In this document: piece after piece, positions 19,436 through 29,189 of the stretch
How positions within the stretch are numbered: position 1 is the stretch's first letter
How the letters are laid out: each line of letters begins with the position of its first letter
DNA from: CAVPTL01 sp963729195
GTDB lineage: Bacteria > Actinomycetota > Thermoleophilia > Gaiellales > JAICJC01
NCBI GenBank assembly: GCA_963729195.1
Contig: CAVSNF010000020.1
Span: forward strand, 186,001 to 250,000
Reading direction: 5' to 3'
Length of the DNA stretch: 64,000 nt
Notes under the pieces: model-generated
The model's database searches: none
Told to the model about the DNA's origin: nothing
Seen by the model: the letters and a program-made list of their open reading frames with translations, nothing else
Made by a program: the position numbers and the translations under genes

Positions 19436-21367
19436 ATGGGAGGAATACAACCTTTCGGGCACCCGCTCGACCCGCTGTCGGCCGCCGAGATCGCCGCCAC
19501 CGCGGCCACGGTGCGCGCCCATCCGCAGTTCGCCGACGCTGTCCCCGGACACCCGTTTCATCACCATGGAGCTGGCCGAGCCGGACAAGGCGGCGGTGGC
19601 CGCCTGGAGCGCCGGCGGCAGCCGGCCCGCCGCGGGTTGCCGAGGTGGTGATGCTCGATCGCGGCTCCGAGGCGTCGGTGGAGGTGACGGTGTCGCTCGA
19701 CCCGGCGGCCGTGACCGGCTGGAGGGTGCGGACCGACATCCAGCCGATGGCGGTGGTCAGCGAGCTGATGGAGGCCGAGGAGCTGGTGCGGCTGCATCCC
19801 GACTTTCAGGCGGCGATGGCCAAGCGCGGGATCACCGACTTCGAGACGGTGCAGGTCGACGCCTGGCCGGCGGGTCACTTCGGAGACGAGGGCGAGGACG
19901 GCATCCGGCTGGGCCGGGCGGTCGCGTTCGTGCGGCCGCAGCCCGGCGACAGCGAGTGGGCCCACCCGGTGGACGGCGTGATCGCGCTGGTCGACCTGAA
20001 CAAGCTCGAGGTGCTGCGGGTCGACGATCACGGGGTGGTGCCGATCCCGCCGGAGAGCGGCAACTTCGACGTCGCCGCCGGCGCGCCGCTGCGCGACGAC
20101 ATCAAGCCGCTCGAGATCACCCAGCCGGAGGGCGCCGGGTTCACCGTCGAGGGGCGGGTGGTGCGCTGGCAGCGGTGGCAGGTGCACGTCGGCTTCACCC
20201 CCCGCGAGGGCCTGGTGCTGAACCAGCTCGGCTACGAGGACGGCGGCCGGCTGCGGCCGATCCTGCACCGCGCGTCGCTGTCGGAGATGGTCGTGCCCTA
20301 CGGCGATCCCAGCCCCACCCACTACTTCAAGAACGCCTTCGACGCGGGCGAGAACGGGGTCGGCATCGCCGCCTCGCCGCTGACCCGCGGGTGCGATTGC
20401 CTGGGCGAGATCGTCTACCTGGACGCGGACGTGTCCGACTCGGCCGGCGCGCCGGTGCACATCCCCAACGCCATCTGCCTGCACGAGGAGGACGTGGGCG
20501 TGCTGTGGCGGCACATCGAGTGGCGCGACGGCCGGGGCGAGGTGCGGCGCTCGCGGCGGCTGGTGATCTCGTCCTTCTCGGCCATCGGCAACTACGACTA
20601 CGGCTTCTTCTGGTACCTGTACCAGGACGGCACGATCGAGTACGAGGTGAAGCTGACCGGCGTGCTCTCGACCGGGGCGGTGGCGCCGGGCGTGCGGCCC
20701 GAGCACGGCGTGCTGGTGGCCCCGGGCCTGAACGCGATGGTGCATCAGCACTTCTTCAACATGCGCCTCGACCTGGACGTCGACGGCACCGACAATGCGG
20801 TCGACGAGGTGTGGACCGAGTCGCTTCCGCCCGGCCCGCAGAACCCGTACGGCAACGCCTTTCGGCCGCGTCGCCGGCGGCTGCGCGACCGAGCTGGCCG
20901 CCCGCCGGCGCACCGACAGCGCGTCGGCCCGCTGGTGGGAGATCGTCAACCCCGGCCGTCAAGCACCGCCTGGGCGAGCCGATCGCGTTTCGGCTGGTGC
21001 CCGGCGAGAACACGGTGCCGTTCGCCCAGCCCGACGCGCCGGTGAGCAAGCGCGCCGGGTTCCTGCACGAGCATCTGTGGGTGACGCCGTATGCAGCCGC
21101 AGCGAGCGCTACGCCGCCGGCGACTACCCCAACATGCATCCCGGCGGCGCGGGGCTGCCGGAGTGGACGAGCGCGGATCGCGACATCGATGGGCGCGACA
21201 TCGTGGTTTGGTATACGTTCGGCCACCATCACGTTCCGCGGCCGGAGGACTGGCCGGTGATGCCGGTGGTCACGATCGGATTCAAGCTGAAGCCGGTCGG
21301 CTTCTTCGAACGCAACCCTGCGCTGGACGTGCCGCCGCCGCAGCCGCACTCCGACCACTGCAACTGA
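19436..21367 (+). CDS. Copper amine oxidase (primary-amine oxidase)
   Basis: About 644 aa, the family's normal length. ATG 19436; GATACT lies 9 nt before it, with AGGG between. Diagnostic features are the topaquinone consensus NYDY in SAIGNYDYGFFWYLYQDG, the active-site-base segment NAFDAGENGVG, two copper His in VHQHFFNMRLD and the third copper His in YTFGHHHVPRPEDWP. Frame changes occur near 19550, 19635, 20860, 20960 and 21095. The enzyme oxidises primary amines to aldehydes with release of ammonia and hydrogen peroxide. No export signal is seen. It heads a plus-strand group with an SDR and a GH4 glycosidase and is divergent from the second sugar transporter, an unusual companion for sugar genes. 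Confidence 0.92.
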
Positions 21368-21380
21368 TGGAGAGCAGATC

Positions 21381-22095
21381 GTGAGCACACTCGAAGGCCG
21401 CGTCGCCCTGGTGACCGGGGCGAGCAGCGGCATCGGCGCCGCCACCTGCGTGCGGCTGGTGGCCGCCGGCGCGAAGGTTGCGATGGCGTCGCGGCGGGGC
21501 CACGACATGGGCGTCCAGGGCGCGCTCGCCCAGCCCTGCGACGTGCGCGACGAGGCGCAGGTCGAGGCGCTGGTGGCGGCCACCGTCGAGCGCTTCGGCC
21601 GGCTCGACATCGTGGTCGCAAACGCCGGCGTCGGCGCCTACGGCGACTTCCTCGACCTCGATCCCGCCGCACGTCGAGGAGATGATCGACGTGAACGTCA
21701 AGGGGCTGCTCTACACCGTTCGCGCCAGCCTGCCGCGGCTGCTGGAGAGCGACTCCGCCGACCTGGTGGTGGTGGCGTCGGTGGCGGGCCAGCGCGCCCC
21801 CGAGGGCGAGTCGGTGTACGCCGCCTCCAAGTTTGCCCAGGTCGGATTCATGCGCTCGATCGACCACGAGCTGTACCGCCGGGGCGTGCGCTGCTCGACG
21901 ATCGCCCCGGGCGGCGTCGAGACCGCGTTTGCGATGGGTGAGAACCGCGGGCGCACGCCCGAGGATCCCGATCTGCCCGGCATGCTGCGGGCCGAGGAGG
22001 TGGCCGACGCGGTGGTGCACGCCGTCACCCGGCCGCGCACCCACCGCGTGCTGGAGCAGACGATCTTGCCGATGACCGACGACTCGATGAACTGA
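21381..22095 (+). CDS. Short-chain dehydrogenase/reductase (SDR)
   Basis: About 238 aa, classical SDR. GTG 21381 has GGAG about 9 nt upstream and lies 13 nt after the amine oxidase stop. Motifs are the cofactor site TGASSGIG (about 12-19), ANAG (about 80), and the catalytic YAASK with Ser in VVASVAGQ. One frame change is needed near 21665. It could reduce or oxidise the aldehyde made by the upstream amine oxidase or a sugar intermediate; the substrate is not readable from the sequence. Confidence 0.88.
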
Positions 22096-22108
22096 GGGAG
22101 AGCCACAC

Positions 22109-23460
22109 ATGGGGAAGAACATCACGATCGTGGGCGGAGGCAGCTCGAGCTTCGTGCCGCTGCTGCTGCGCCGCCTGATCCGGAGTCCGAGTCGCTGGGC
22201 GACTCGAACGTCACGCTGATGGACGTGGACGAGGGCCGGGTCAAGGTGATGGAGTCGCTGGGCAGCAAGCTGATCACGAGCGAGGGCAGCAAGCTGTCGG
22301 TGCGCAGCTCGCTCGACCAGCGCGAGTCGCTCGCCGGGGCCGACTTCGTGATCGCCGCCATCTCGGTCGGCGGGATGGACGCGTGGGCCAACGACCTCGA
22401 GATCCCGGGCGCGCTACGGCATCGTCATGCACGTCGGCGACTCGATCGGCCCGGGCGGGATCATGCGCGCGTTCCGAAACGCGCCGGTGCTCGCCGACGT
22501 CGCTCGAAACGTCGCCGAGGTCGCGCCCGACGCGTGGGTGTTCAACTACACCAACCCGGCGCCGATCGAGGCGCTGGCGATGCGCGCCGCCGCGCCGCAG
22601 GTGAAGTCGTATGCGCTGTGCTCGTGCACGGCGCACCCGGCCAGCCCCGAGTGGCTCGCCCACCAGGCGGGGGTCAGTCCCGACCAGATCGCGATGCCGC
22701 CGGTGGTGGCGGGCATCAACCACTGCGCCTCGGTGCAGGAGCTGCGGCTCAAGGACGGCACCGACGCGATGCCGCTGGTGAAGGCGCGCGCGACCAATCC
22801 GGTCGTCAAGTGGGTGCTCGAGGCCTACGGCGTGCTGCCGTACTGCTGGACGCACTGGACCGAGTTCTATCCCCAGATGCAGCGGCTGGAAGCGCCCTAC
22901 GCCGGCACCGCCCAGGGCGTCGACATGCGCTACGGCATCGAGACGCACGACATGGCCTACGAGAAGGCCCGGGTGGCGGGGCTCGAGCAGCTGGCGGCGC
23001 AGTGGACGGCCGACGACACGCCGGTGACGCTCGCCGACCTGCCCAAGGGCGACGAGGACGAGGGCATCGAGGTGATCGACATGATCGAGGACATCGTCGA
23101 GAACCGAAACGCCATCCGGGTGGTGAACGCGCTCAACAACGGCGCGATCCCCAACCTGCCCGACGACGCGATCGTCGAGGTGAACGCCCAGATCAACGGG
23201 TACGGCATCCGGCCGGTATAGGCGGGGCCGCTGCACGAGGCGCTGGCGGCCCACCTCAATCACTACTTCAACTTCCAAAAGCAGGTGGTGAAGGCGGCAC
23301 TCAGCGGCGATCGCAAGGAGGCGCTGCACGCGTTCGTGCTCGACCCGACCACCGCGTCGAACCTCGACCTCGATCAGACCCAGGCGCTGCTCGACGAGAT
23401 GCTCGAAGCCAACCGCGCTTCCTGCCGCTGTTCGGTGATAAAAGTGTGAGTGGTGAATAA
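22109..23460 (+). CDS. Glycoside hydrolase family 4 (alpha-glucosidase/galactosidase/glucuronidase type)
   Basis: About 450 aa. ATG 22109 has GGGAG at 22096-22100. The NAD-binding N-terminus reads ITIVGGGSSSFVPLLLRRL; MHVGDSIGPGGIMRAFRNAP, VFNYTNPAPIEALAMRAAAP and GINHCASVQELRLKDG (the N-H metal site) are GH4 hallmarks. The Cys-x-x-x-His metal motif appears as LCSCTAHP. GH4 enzymes need NAD and Mn2+ and act by an oxidation-elimination mechanism, often on phosphorylated or acidic glycosides. Frame changes occur near 22180, 22410, 23220 and 23420. The last codons, SGE-stop, are supplied by palindromic element B (TAA 23458-23460). Confidence 0.87.
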
Positions 23461-23487
23461 CAGTGCCAGGCACCGTTATTCACCACT
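23449..23487. repeat. Palindromic 3'-end element, copy B
   Basis: 39-nt inverted repeat with core GTGCCAGGCAC and flanks AGTGGTGAATAAC / GTTATTCACCACT; one A/C mismatch next to the core. It sits between the convergent GH4 and greA genes. The GH4 reading frame ends inside it at GGT-GAA-TAA, and the greA stop codon touches its other edge. Confidence 0.85.
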
Positions 23488-23940
23488 TAGGTGATCGTGA
23501 GGATGCGGGCGGTCCACGAGGTCCTGGGCGCTTCGATGGTGACCGTGTCGCCTTCGCCGGCGCCGTACAGGGCGCGACCCATCGGCGACTCCGGCGACAC
23601 CGCGTTCTCGCCGCCGGCGCTCGAGATCACGACCTCCATGTGGTCGCCGTACTCGTCCTGCAGCTGCACCTTGGAGCCGACCGAGATGCGCCCGTCGGCG
23701 CGGTCCTGGCCGGGTCGATCACGACGGCGTTCTCGATCTTGGCCCGCAGGATCGTGATCTGGCGCTCGAGCAGTCCCTGCTCGTTCTTGGCGGCGTGGTA
23801 CTCGAAGTTCTCGGACAGGTCGCCATGGCCGCGGGCGACCGCGATCGCATCCACGATCTCGGCGCGCTTGGGCCCTTCCAGCTCGGCCAGCTGGGCCTGG
23901 AGCCGGGTCATCTCTTCAGGCGTGAGTTCGATCTGTCCAT
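23487..23940 (-). CDS. greA: Transcription elongation factor GreA
   Basis: About 150 aa, normal length. It rescues backtracked RNA polymerase by stimulating transcript cleavage in the secondary channel. The N-terminal coiled coil contains ELTPEEMTRLQAQLAELEGP and the tip RGHGDLSENFEYHAAKNEQG with the catalytic acidic residues (Asp, Glu). The C-terminal FKBP-like domain has VGSKVQLQDEYGD, SPMGRALYGAGEGDTVTIEA and ends ILTIT. The start is probably ATG 23940 with a missing base just after it; another frame change lies near 23705. The start overlaps the end of the SIS-domain gene. Its stop TAA (23489-23487) touches element B. Confidence 0.93.
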
Positions 23941-25041
23941 GGCGGTGAAATCTACCGGAACCGGTGAAGCCGGCGGCCGTTCACCCGCCGCGGCTGCCGC
24001 GGCTTCGCGGTAGGCCCGCTGCTCGCGCCGGATCAGGTCGGGGTTCGTGCCGGCGGCGTGGGCCAGCTCGAGCGTCAGCAGCTGGAGGCCGACCGCGGCC
24101 GAGATCAGTGCCTCGGCCGGCGAGGCGCGGGGCCAATCCCAGCGGTGTTCCGATCACGACCGTGGGGATCCCGATCGCGGCCAGGGCGGCGTCGACCTCG
24201 GCCTGCCGGCGGGTGTGCAGCTCGCCGCCGCGGGGGTCGGTCGCGATCCGCACCACCGCCGTCGGTCGGCGTCGCAGCCGGCCAGGTGGCCGTGCAGCAG
24301 CGTCTCGAGCTGGTGCGCGGTGGCGGGGATGCGGGCGCCCTCCTCGATCTTCAGCGCCAGCTCGCGGGCCGAGATCTCGTCGGTGCCCAGGCCCGTGGTG
24401 AGGATCCGGCGGCCGCCGTGGATGCCGCCCGCGGCCTCTGCAAGCGCGGCCGCAGGCCCAGCGCGGCTCGATCGCTTCGGCCAGACCAGCTCGTGTCGGC
24501 GCTGTCCACCAGCGATCGCGACGCCGGCCAGGATCGCGCTCGTGTAGGCCACGGTGTGGCACCACGAGCGGTCGAGCATGGGAGTGGTGACGACGTGGTC
24601 GGCGGCCTCGGCCACGGCCGACTCGGGCTTCGCGGTGATCGCGACGATCGTGGCTCCAGCCGCGCGCGCGGCCTCCAGCGCGAGCAGCGTGGCGCGGGTG
24701 CCGCCGTCGTGCGAGATCCCGATGCAGACACCCCCGGGCCGGGGCGTGAACGCGGCGTCGAGCGCCTGGCGGGACTCGACCCAGGCGTCGGGCAGCGCGT
24801 CGGCGATCAGCGCCGCCACCGCCATCGCGCCGTGCTCGGAGGTGCCGCAGCCGGTGACCACGATCGGCTCGCCGCCGTCGGCCGCTGCGCGGATCGCCTC
24901 ACGGGTCGCCCACTCCCGCCGGGCGGTCGAGGATCGCGGCCGGCAGTCCCGCTGGGCCTCGATCATCTCCTGCATCACCCAGGGCGGGCCGTCGCGCAGT
25001 TCGGGGTAGTCGGCGGTCAACCAGCTGCGGTCATCACTCAT
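23908..25041 (-). CDS. SIS-domain sugar isomerase / GlmS-like amino-sugar protein
   Basis: About 375 aa with two SIS domains. ATG 25041 has an ideal site GAGGAGG five bases upstream. Sugar-phosphate-binding signatures are IVVTGCGTSEHGAMAVAALI, CIGISHDGGTRATLLALEAA and ILTTGLGTDEISARELALKI followed by ATAHQLETLLHGHLAGCD. There is no glutaminase domain, so it resembles the isomerase half of GlmS or AgaS-type deaminase/isomerases rather than glucosamine synthase. Frame changes occur near 24455, 24270 and 24140. The C-terminus overlaps the greA start. A role in amino-sugar phosphate catabolism fits the nearby glycosidases. Confidence 0.8.
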
Positions 25042-25062
25042 CGAGGCCTCCTCGGGTCTGCA

Positions 25063-26068
25063 CTACACCACGGCGGAGGAGCGCCCGGCCTTGGCCTGAT
25101 GCGAGTCGGCGTAGGCGGCGAGCGTGTCGGCGATCACCTGGCAGGCGGCCATCGCCGACTGGCCGTGGTCATAGGCGGGCGCAATCTCGCACACATCGAT
25201 CGACGATGTCGGCGCGGCCGATGATCTTCATCATGGTGAGCGCCTCGCGGGAGGTCAGCCCACCCATCGTCGGCACACAGGTGCCGGGCGCCACAGAGAT
25301 GTCCAGCACGTCGATGTCGAAGCTCACGTAGACGCCGTCGGTGCCCTCGGAGGCGCGCGCGACGGCGTCTTCGGCGATCGAGGCGGCGCCCTTGCGCTCG
25401 ACGTCGGAGACGTGGTGGACGGTGATGCCCTGTTCGCGGGCGTATTCGTATTCGGCCTTGGGGTTGAGCGCGCCGTGGGGGCCGATGATCACACACCGGG
25501 AGGGATCGAATGCATCCAGCTCCATCGCCCGGGTGATCGGGCAGCAGTGGTTGATCCGCTCGCCGCCGACGTCGGCGGCCGTGTCGAGATGGGTGTCGAG
25601 CAAGATCAGCCCGTAGCGGCCCTTGGGTGCGTGGCGCTCGACCGCGAGCGAACCGGCGATCGTGGTGGTGTGCTCGCCGCCGCACAGCACCGGCAGGCCG
25701 CCGGTCTTCAGCACCTCGCCCATCGCCTCGGCGACGCGGTCGACCGTCTTGGGGGCGTTGCCGGGAACGACCTCCACGTCTCCGGCATCGACCAGGCCGA
25801 GCGCCTCGAACAGGTCGAGGTCGTACTCGCCGTGGTAGCTCAGCATGTGGCTCGACCAGTTCCTGACCGCGCGCGGGCCAAGCTGCGCCCCGGGCCGGGC
25901 GATCGTGGTCGAATCGAACGGCATTCCCACAAACGCCGCCCGTGCTCCCGCCTCGCGCAGCACATCGGCGTCCGGGGCGACCACGGGTGCACCCATGAAG
26001 CTGGCGATTCCCCCGCCCAGGATGCTGTGCCAGCCCTGCCGGGTATGTTGCGAAGCGATCGACGACAT
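25063..26068 (-). CDS. Agmatinase/arginase-family ureohydrolase
   Basis: About 335 aa. ATG 26068 follows GAGGAGG. Manganese-cluster motifs are present: LCGGEHTTT (His), LLDTHLDTAAD (the D-x-H-x-D motif, with the second position Thr) and SFDIDVLD (D-x-D-x-x-D). One frame change near 25205 restores the end IDVCEIAPAYDHGQSAMAAC, which is characteristic of the family. The enzymes hydrolyse guanidino compounds (agmatine, guanidinobutyrate and similar) to an amine plus urea. It could feed amines to the copper amine oxidase at 19436; that link is inference. It follows the GntR gene on the same strand. Confidence 0.9.
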
Positions 26069-26089
26069 CGTGCCTCCTCGTGGAATTGC

Positions 26090-26128
26090 GGTAGCCGATG
26101 GCCGCCTGACTCGAACCGTAGCCGCTGG
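26090..26128. repeat. 39-nt imperfect direct repeat, copy 1 (noncoding)
   Basis: This stretch begins GGTAGCCGATGGC and ends CCGTAGCCGCTGG. It matches 26261-26299, inside the GntR gene, at about 32 of 39 positions. Read on the minus strand it would encode GYGSSQAAIGY, like the GYGSMEAAIGY of the regulator. It looks like a duplicated remnant lying in the gap between the GntR and agmatinase genes. Confidence 0.5.
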
Positions 26129-26133
26129 AGGGA

Positions 26134-26144
26134 GGGGGGGGGGG
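26134..26144. repeat. G11 homopolymer
   Basis: An uninterrupted run of eleven G, just after the GntR stop codon. It is the longest homopolymer noticed in the window and sits in noncoding DNA. Confidence 0.7.
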
Positions 26145-26147
26145 AGA

Positions 26148-26871
26148 TCAGGGCAGGCGATGCCCGAGGAAGTGCTCCTCGAGCCCGGCCAGGTGATCGT
26201 CGGCCGCGGCGCGAACGAGCTCGGGATCGCCTGAGCGGATCGCCTCCAGGGAGCGTTTCTGGTAGCCGATGGCGGCCTCCATGGAGCCGTAGCCGGTGGG
26301 GTAGCGGGCGCGCACCGCCGCCAGGTCGCGGAAGACCTCGGCCAGGAACCCCTCCGCGTCTGGTGTTGCGGCGGCCGCGGCCACGCGCAGGTGGAAGCGC
26401 ACATCGATCTCGATGAACTCCGTCGGATCGCCGGTCGCCGCCTCCAGGTCGGCCACCAGTCCGGCCAGCGCCCGCAGATCGTCGGCCCCCGCCCGCTCGC
26501 ACGCCAGCAGATGACAGGTGGTCTCGATCGTACGCCGGGCCTCCAGCACCTCGGCGAGGTCCGCGTGGGTCGACCAGGGTGCGGTCGGTGAGCAGGTGGG
26601 TCGGCAGAGTCAGGCTGCGGACGAACACGCCGCCGCCGTTACCGCGACGGCTCTCGAGCACGCCCACCGCCTGCAGCTGTTCGATCGCCTCGCGCAGCAC
26701 CGGTCGGCTCACGCCCAGCGCACGGCCAGGTCGCGTCCGGGCGGCAGCCGCTCGCCGACGCTCAGCTCGCCCCTCCGCAGCGCATCGATCAGGGCGCGAG
26801 TGACCGCGTCGGCGGCACGGGGCAGCGCCAGCGGAGCGAATTGTTCTAAGGTAAGAATCGTTGGCCACCAT
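26148..26871 (-). CDS. GntR-family (FadR/FCD subgroup) transcriptional regulator
   Basis: About 235 aa. The N-terminal winged helix is readable across two frame changes (near 26845 and 26715): ALIDALRRGELSVGERLPPG then GVSRPVLREAIEQLQAVGVL. The C-terminal FCD ligand domain begins ARRTIETTCHLLACERAGA and includes FIEIDVRFHLRVAAAA with the metal-type Asp-x-x-x-His, ending EEHFLGHRLP. The start is uncertain because of the early frame change; ATG 26871 lies inside the divergent gene's first codons. It is adjacent to the AceE-like gene, which it probably controls. Confidence 0.82.
26844..26857. promoter_or_regulatory. Candidate operator between GntR regulator and AceE-like gene
   Basis: TTCTAAGGTAAGAA has perfect TTCT/AGAA arms around six bases and lies at the divergent start region. 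It overlaps the AAGGTAAG that would be the ribosome site for TTG 26861. Binding here by the adjacent GntR protein would block both genes. Confidence 0.35.
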
Positions 26872-29182
26872 GGAGAACAGTTTAGACCTTCAGACGCTGG
26901 CGGAGGTCGAGTCGCGGGTGCTGTGGCTTGCCACCAGCATCGTCCACCACGCCAATCGCGTGCGCGAAACGGCCTCGGGCGTGAAGGTCGGCGGGCATCA
27001 GGCGTCGTCGGCGTCGATGGTCTCGATCATGACCGCGCTCTACTTCCACCACCTGCACGCGGCCGATCGGGTGTCGGTCAAGCCGCACGCCTCGCCGGTG
27101 CTCCATGCCGATCAACTATCTGCTCGGCCGGCTCGATCGCTCCTATCTGACCGAGCTGCGCAGCTTCGGCGGGCTGCAGAGCTATCCCAGCCGACTGAAG
27201 GATCCCGACCACACCGACTTCTCGACCGGCTCGGTCGGCATCGGCGCCACCGCCGCCGCCTGGAGTGCGATCGCCCACCGATACGTCGCCGGTCATTTCG
27301 AGGTCGAGCAGGGCGGCCGTCAGATCGCGCTGGTGGGCGACGCCGAGCTGGACGAGGGCGCCTGCTGGGAGGCGATCGTGGATCCGGTGGTGCCGCGCCT
27401 GGGCGAGCTCTTGTGGATCGTCGACCTCAACCGCCAGTCGCTCGACCGGGTCGTCCCCGACATCGCCGCCGGCCGGATCGCGGCGATGTTCGAGGCCGCC
27501 GGCTGGCACACGGTGACCGTCAAGTACGGCCGCCACCTGCAAGAGCTGTTCAGCCGGCCGGGGGAGAGTCGCTGCGCCGCCGGATCGACTCGATGACCAA
27601 CGAGGAGTACCAGCGGCTGCTGCGCGCCACCCCCGAGCACCTGCGCGAGGGGCTGCCCGGCTCCGGCGGGGGCCGGCATGAGGTCGCCCGGCTGATCGCG
27701 AGCCTCTCCGACGACGAGCTGCGGCGCGCGATCGGCGACCTGGGCGGCCACGACCTGTCGGCGCTGCTGGACGCCTACCGGCAGGCCGACGCGGTCGTCG
27801 ACCGGCCGACGGTGATCTTCGCCTACACCATCAAGGCCTGGCGGCTGGCGACCCAGGGCCATCCGGGGAACCACTCGGCGCTGCTCACCACCGACCAGTG
27901 GAGGGAACTCGCCGCCGAGCTGGGCGCCGACGCCGACGATCCCTGGCGCGGGTTCGAGCCCGACTCCAGCGCCGGCCGCCTGTGCGCCGCCGCGGCCGAG
28001 CGCCTGCGCCGACCCGTGGTGGAGCCGCGACCGGCGCCGTCCCTCCCCACCGAGACCGGCCGCACCCATCGCGCCGACGCATCCACCCAGCAGGCCTTCG
28101 GCCGGTTCTTCCTCGATCTGCTGCGGGTGGCGCCGGATGCCGCTCGGCACGTGGTCACCGTCAGCCCCGACGTGGCCTCGTCCACCAACCTCGGCGGCTG
28201 GATCAACAAGGTCGGGATCTGGAACGTGGGTGACCGCATCGACTGGTTCGCCGACGATCCCGACCGGCTGGTGAGCTGGCGCGAGAGCACCCACGGCCAG
28301 CACATCGAGCTGGGGATCGCCGAGGGCAATCTGGTCGGCGCGCTCAGCGAGCTGGGCGTGACCTGGTCGCGCGACGGCCAGCCGCTGTTTCCCATCGGCA
28401 CGCTGTACGACCCGTTCGTCAACCGCGCCTTGGAGCCGTGGTCGTTCGGCATCTACGCCGGGGCGCAGTCGATCCTGGTCGGCACGCCGTCGGGGGTCAC
28501 CCTGGCGTCGGAAGGCGGCGCGCACCAGTCGATCATCACGCCGTCGGTCGGCCTGGAGCAGCCCGGCTGTGTGGCCTGGGAGCCGGCCTTCGGACAGGAT
28601 TTCGAGTGGACGTTCCTGCATGCCATGAGCCGGCTGGGGCGGCCAGGCGGCACCAGCTCGTACTTCCGGCTGACGACTCGGGCGCTCGACCAGGCGCTGG
28701 CCGCGGTGCCTGCGGATCCGGCGGAGCGCGAGCAGCGGCGGCTGCAGGTGGTGGCGGGCGGCTATCGGATCCGCACCGCGACGGGGTCGCCCGCGGTCAC
28801 GCTGGTGGGGGTGGGGGCGATCATGCCCGAGTGCCTGGCGGCGGCCGAGACGCTGACGGCCGCCGGTGTGGGCGTGGACGTCGTGTGTCTGACCTCGCCC
28901 GATCTGATCTTCCGCGCGCTGCAGGCCCGGCAGGGGTTCGGTGACGGCGACGTCGCGATCCTGGAGCAGGTGTTCCCGGCCGATCGAGCTGCCCCGATGG
29001 TGACGGTGCTGGACGGGCACCCGCACACGCTCAGCTTCCTGGCGGGCGTGCACGGCGCCGGGATCGCCTCACTGGGCGTCTCGAGCTTCGGCCAGTCCGG
29101 CGACGTGGGCGATCTCTACCGGCACTTCGGCATCGACAGCGAGACGATCGTGGGCTCCGCGCTGGAGCTGATCGACTCCTGA
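26861..29182 (+). CDS. AceE-like pyruvate dehydrogenase E1 / transketolase-like thiamine enzyme
   Basis: About 775 aa of the homodimeric 2-oxoacid dehydrogenase E1 (AceE)/transketolase superfamily. TTG 26861 is preferred (AAGG 8 nt upstream); ATG 26870 is possible. Motifs: SASMVSIMTALYFHHLHAAD, the TPP-Mg site GDAELDEGACWEAIVDP...DLNRQSLD, TIKAWRLATQGHPGNHSALL and STHGQHIELGIAEGNLVGAL, with the catalytic Glu region, plus a C-terminal transketolase domain. Frame changes occur near 27105 and 27565. It is shorter than E. coli AceE (887 aa) and no E2/E3 genes are adjacent, so its 2-oxoacid substrate and partners are open. Divergent GntR regulator. Confidence 0.82.
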   Translation: MATMENSLDLQTLAEVESRVLWLATSIVHHANRVRETASGVKVGGHQASSASMVSIMTALYFHHLHAADRVSVKPHASPVLHADQLSARPARSLLSDRAAQLRRAAELSQPTEGSRPHRLLDRLGRHRRHRRRLECDRPPIRRRSFRGRAGRPSDRAGGRRRAGRGRLLGGDRGSGGAAPGRALVDRRPQPPVARPGRPRHRRRPDRGDVRGRRLAHGDRQVRPPPARAVQPAGGESLRRRIDSMTNEEYQRLLRATPEHLREGLPGSGGGRHEVARLIASLSDDELRRAIGDLGGHDLSALLDAYRQADAVVDRPTVIFAYTIKAWRLATQGHPGNHSALLTTDQWRELAAELGADADDPWRGFEPDSSAGRLCAAAAERLRRPVVEPRPAPSLPTETGRTHRADASTQQAFGRFFLDLLRVAPDAARHVVTVSPDVASSTNLGGWINKVGIWNVGDRIDWFADDPDRLVSWRESTHGQHIELGIAEGNLVGALSELGVTWSRDGQPLFPIGTLYDPFVNRALEPWSFGIYAGAQSILVGTPSGVTLASEGGAHQSIITPSVGLEQPGCVAWEPAFGQDFEWTFLHAMSRLGRPGGTSSYFRLTTRALDQALAAVPADPAEREQRRLQVVAGGYRIRTATGSPAVTLVGVGAIMPECLAAAETLTAAGVGVDVVCLTSPDLIFRALQARQGFGDGDVAILEQVFPADRAAPMVTVLDGHPHTLSFLAGVHGAGIASLGVSSFGQSGDVGDLYRHFGIDSETIVGSALELIDS

Positions 29183-29189
29183 TCGAGGG

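Noticed and set aside
26134..26144. G11 tract as a phase-variation switch for the GntR regulator
   Set aside because: The run lies after the regulator's stop codon and before the next gene's ribosome site, so length changes would not alter a protein frame.
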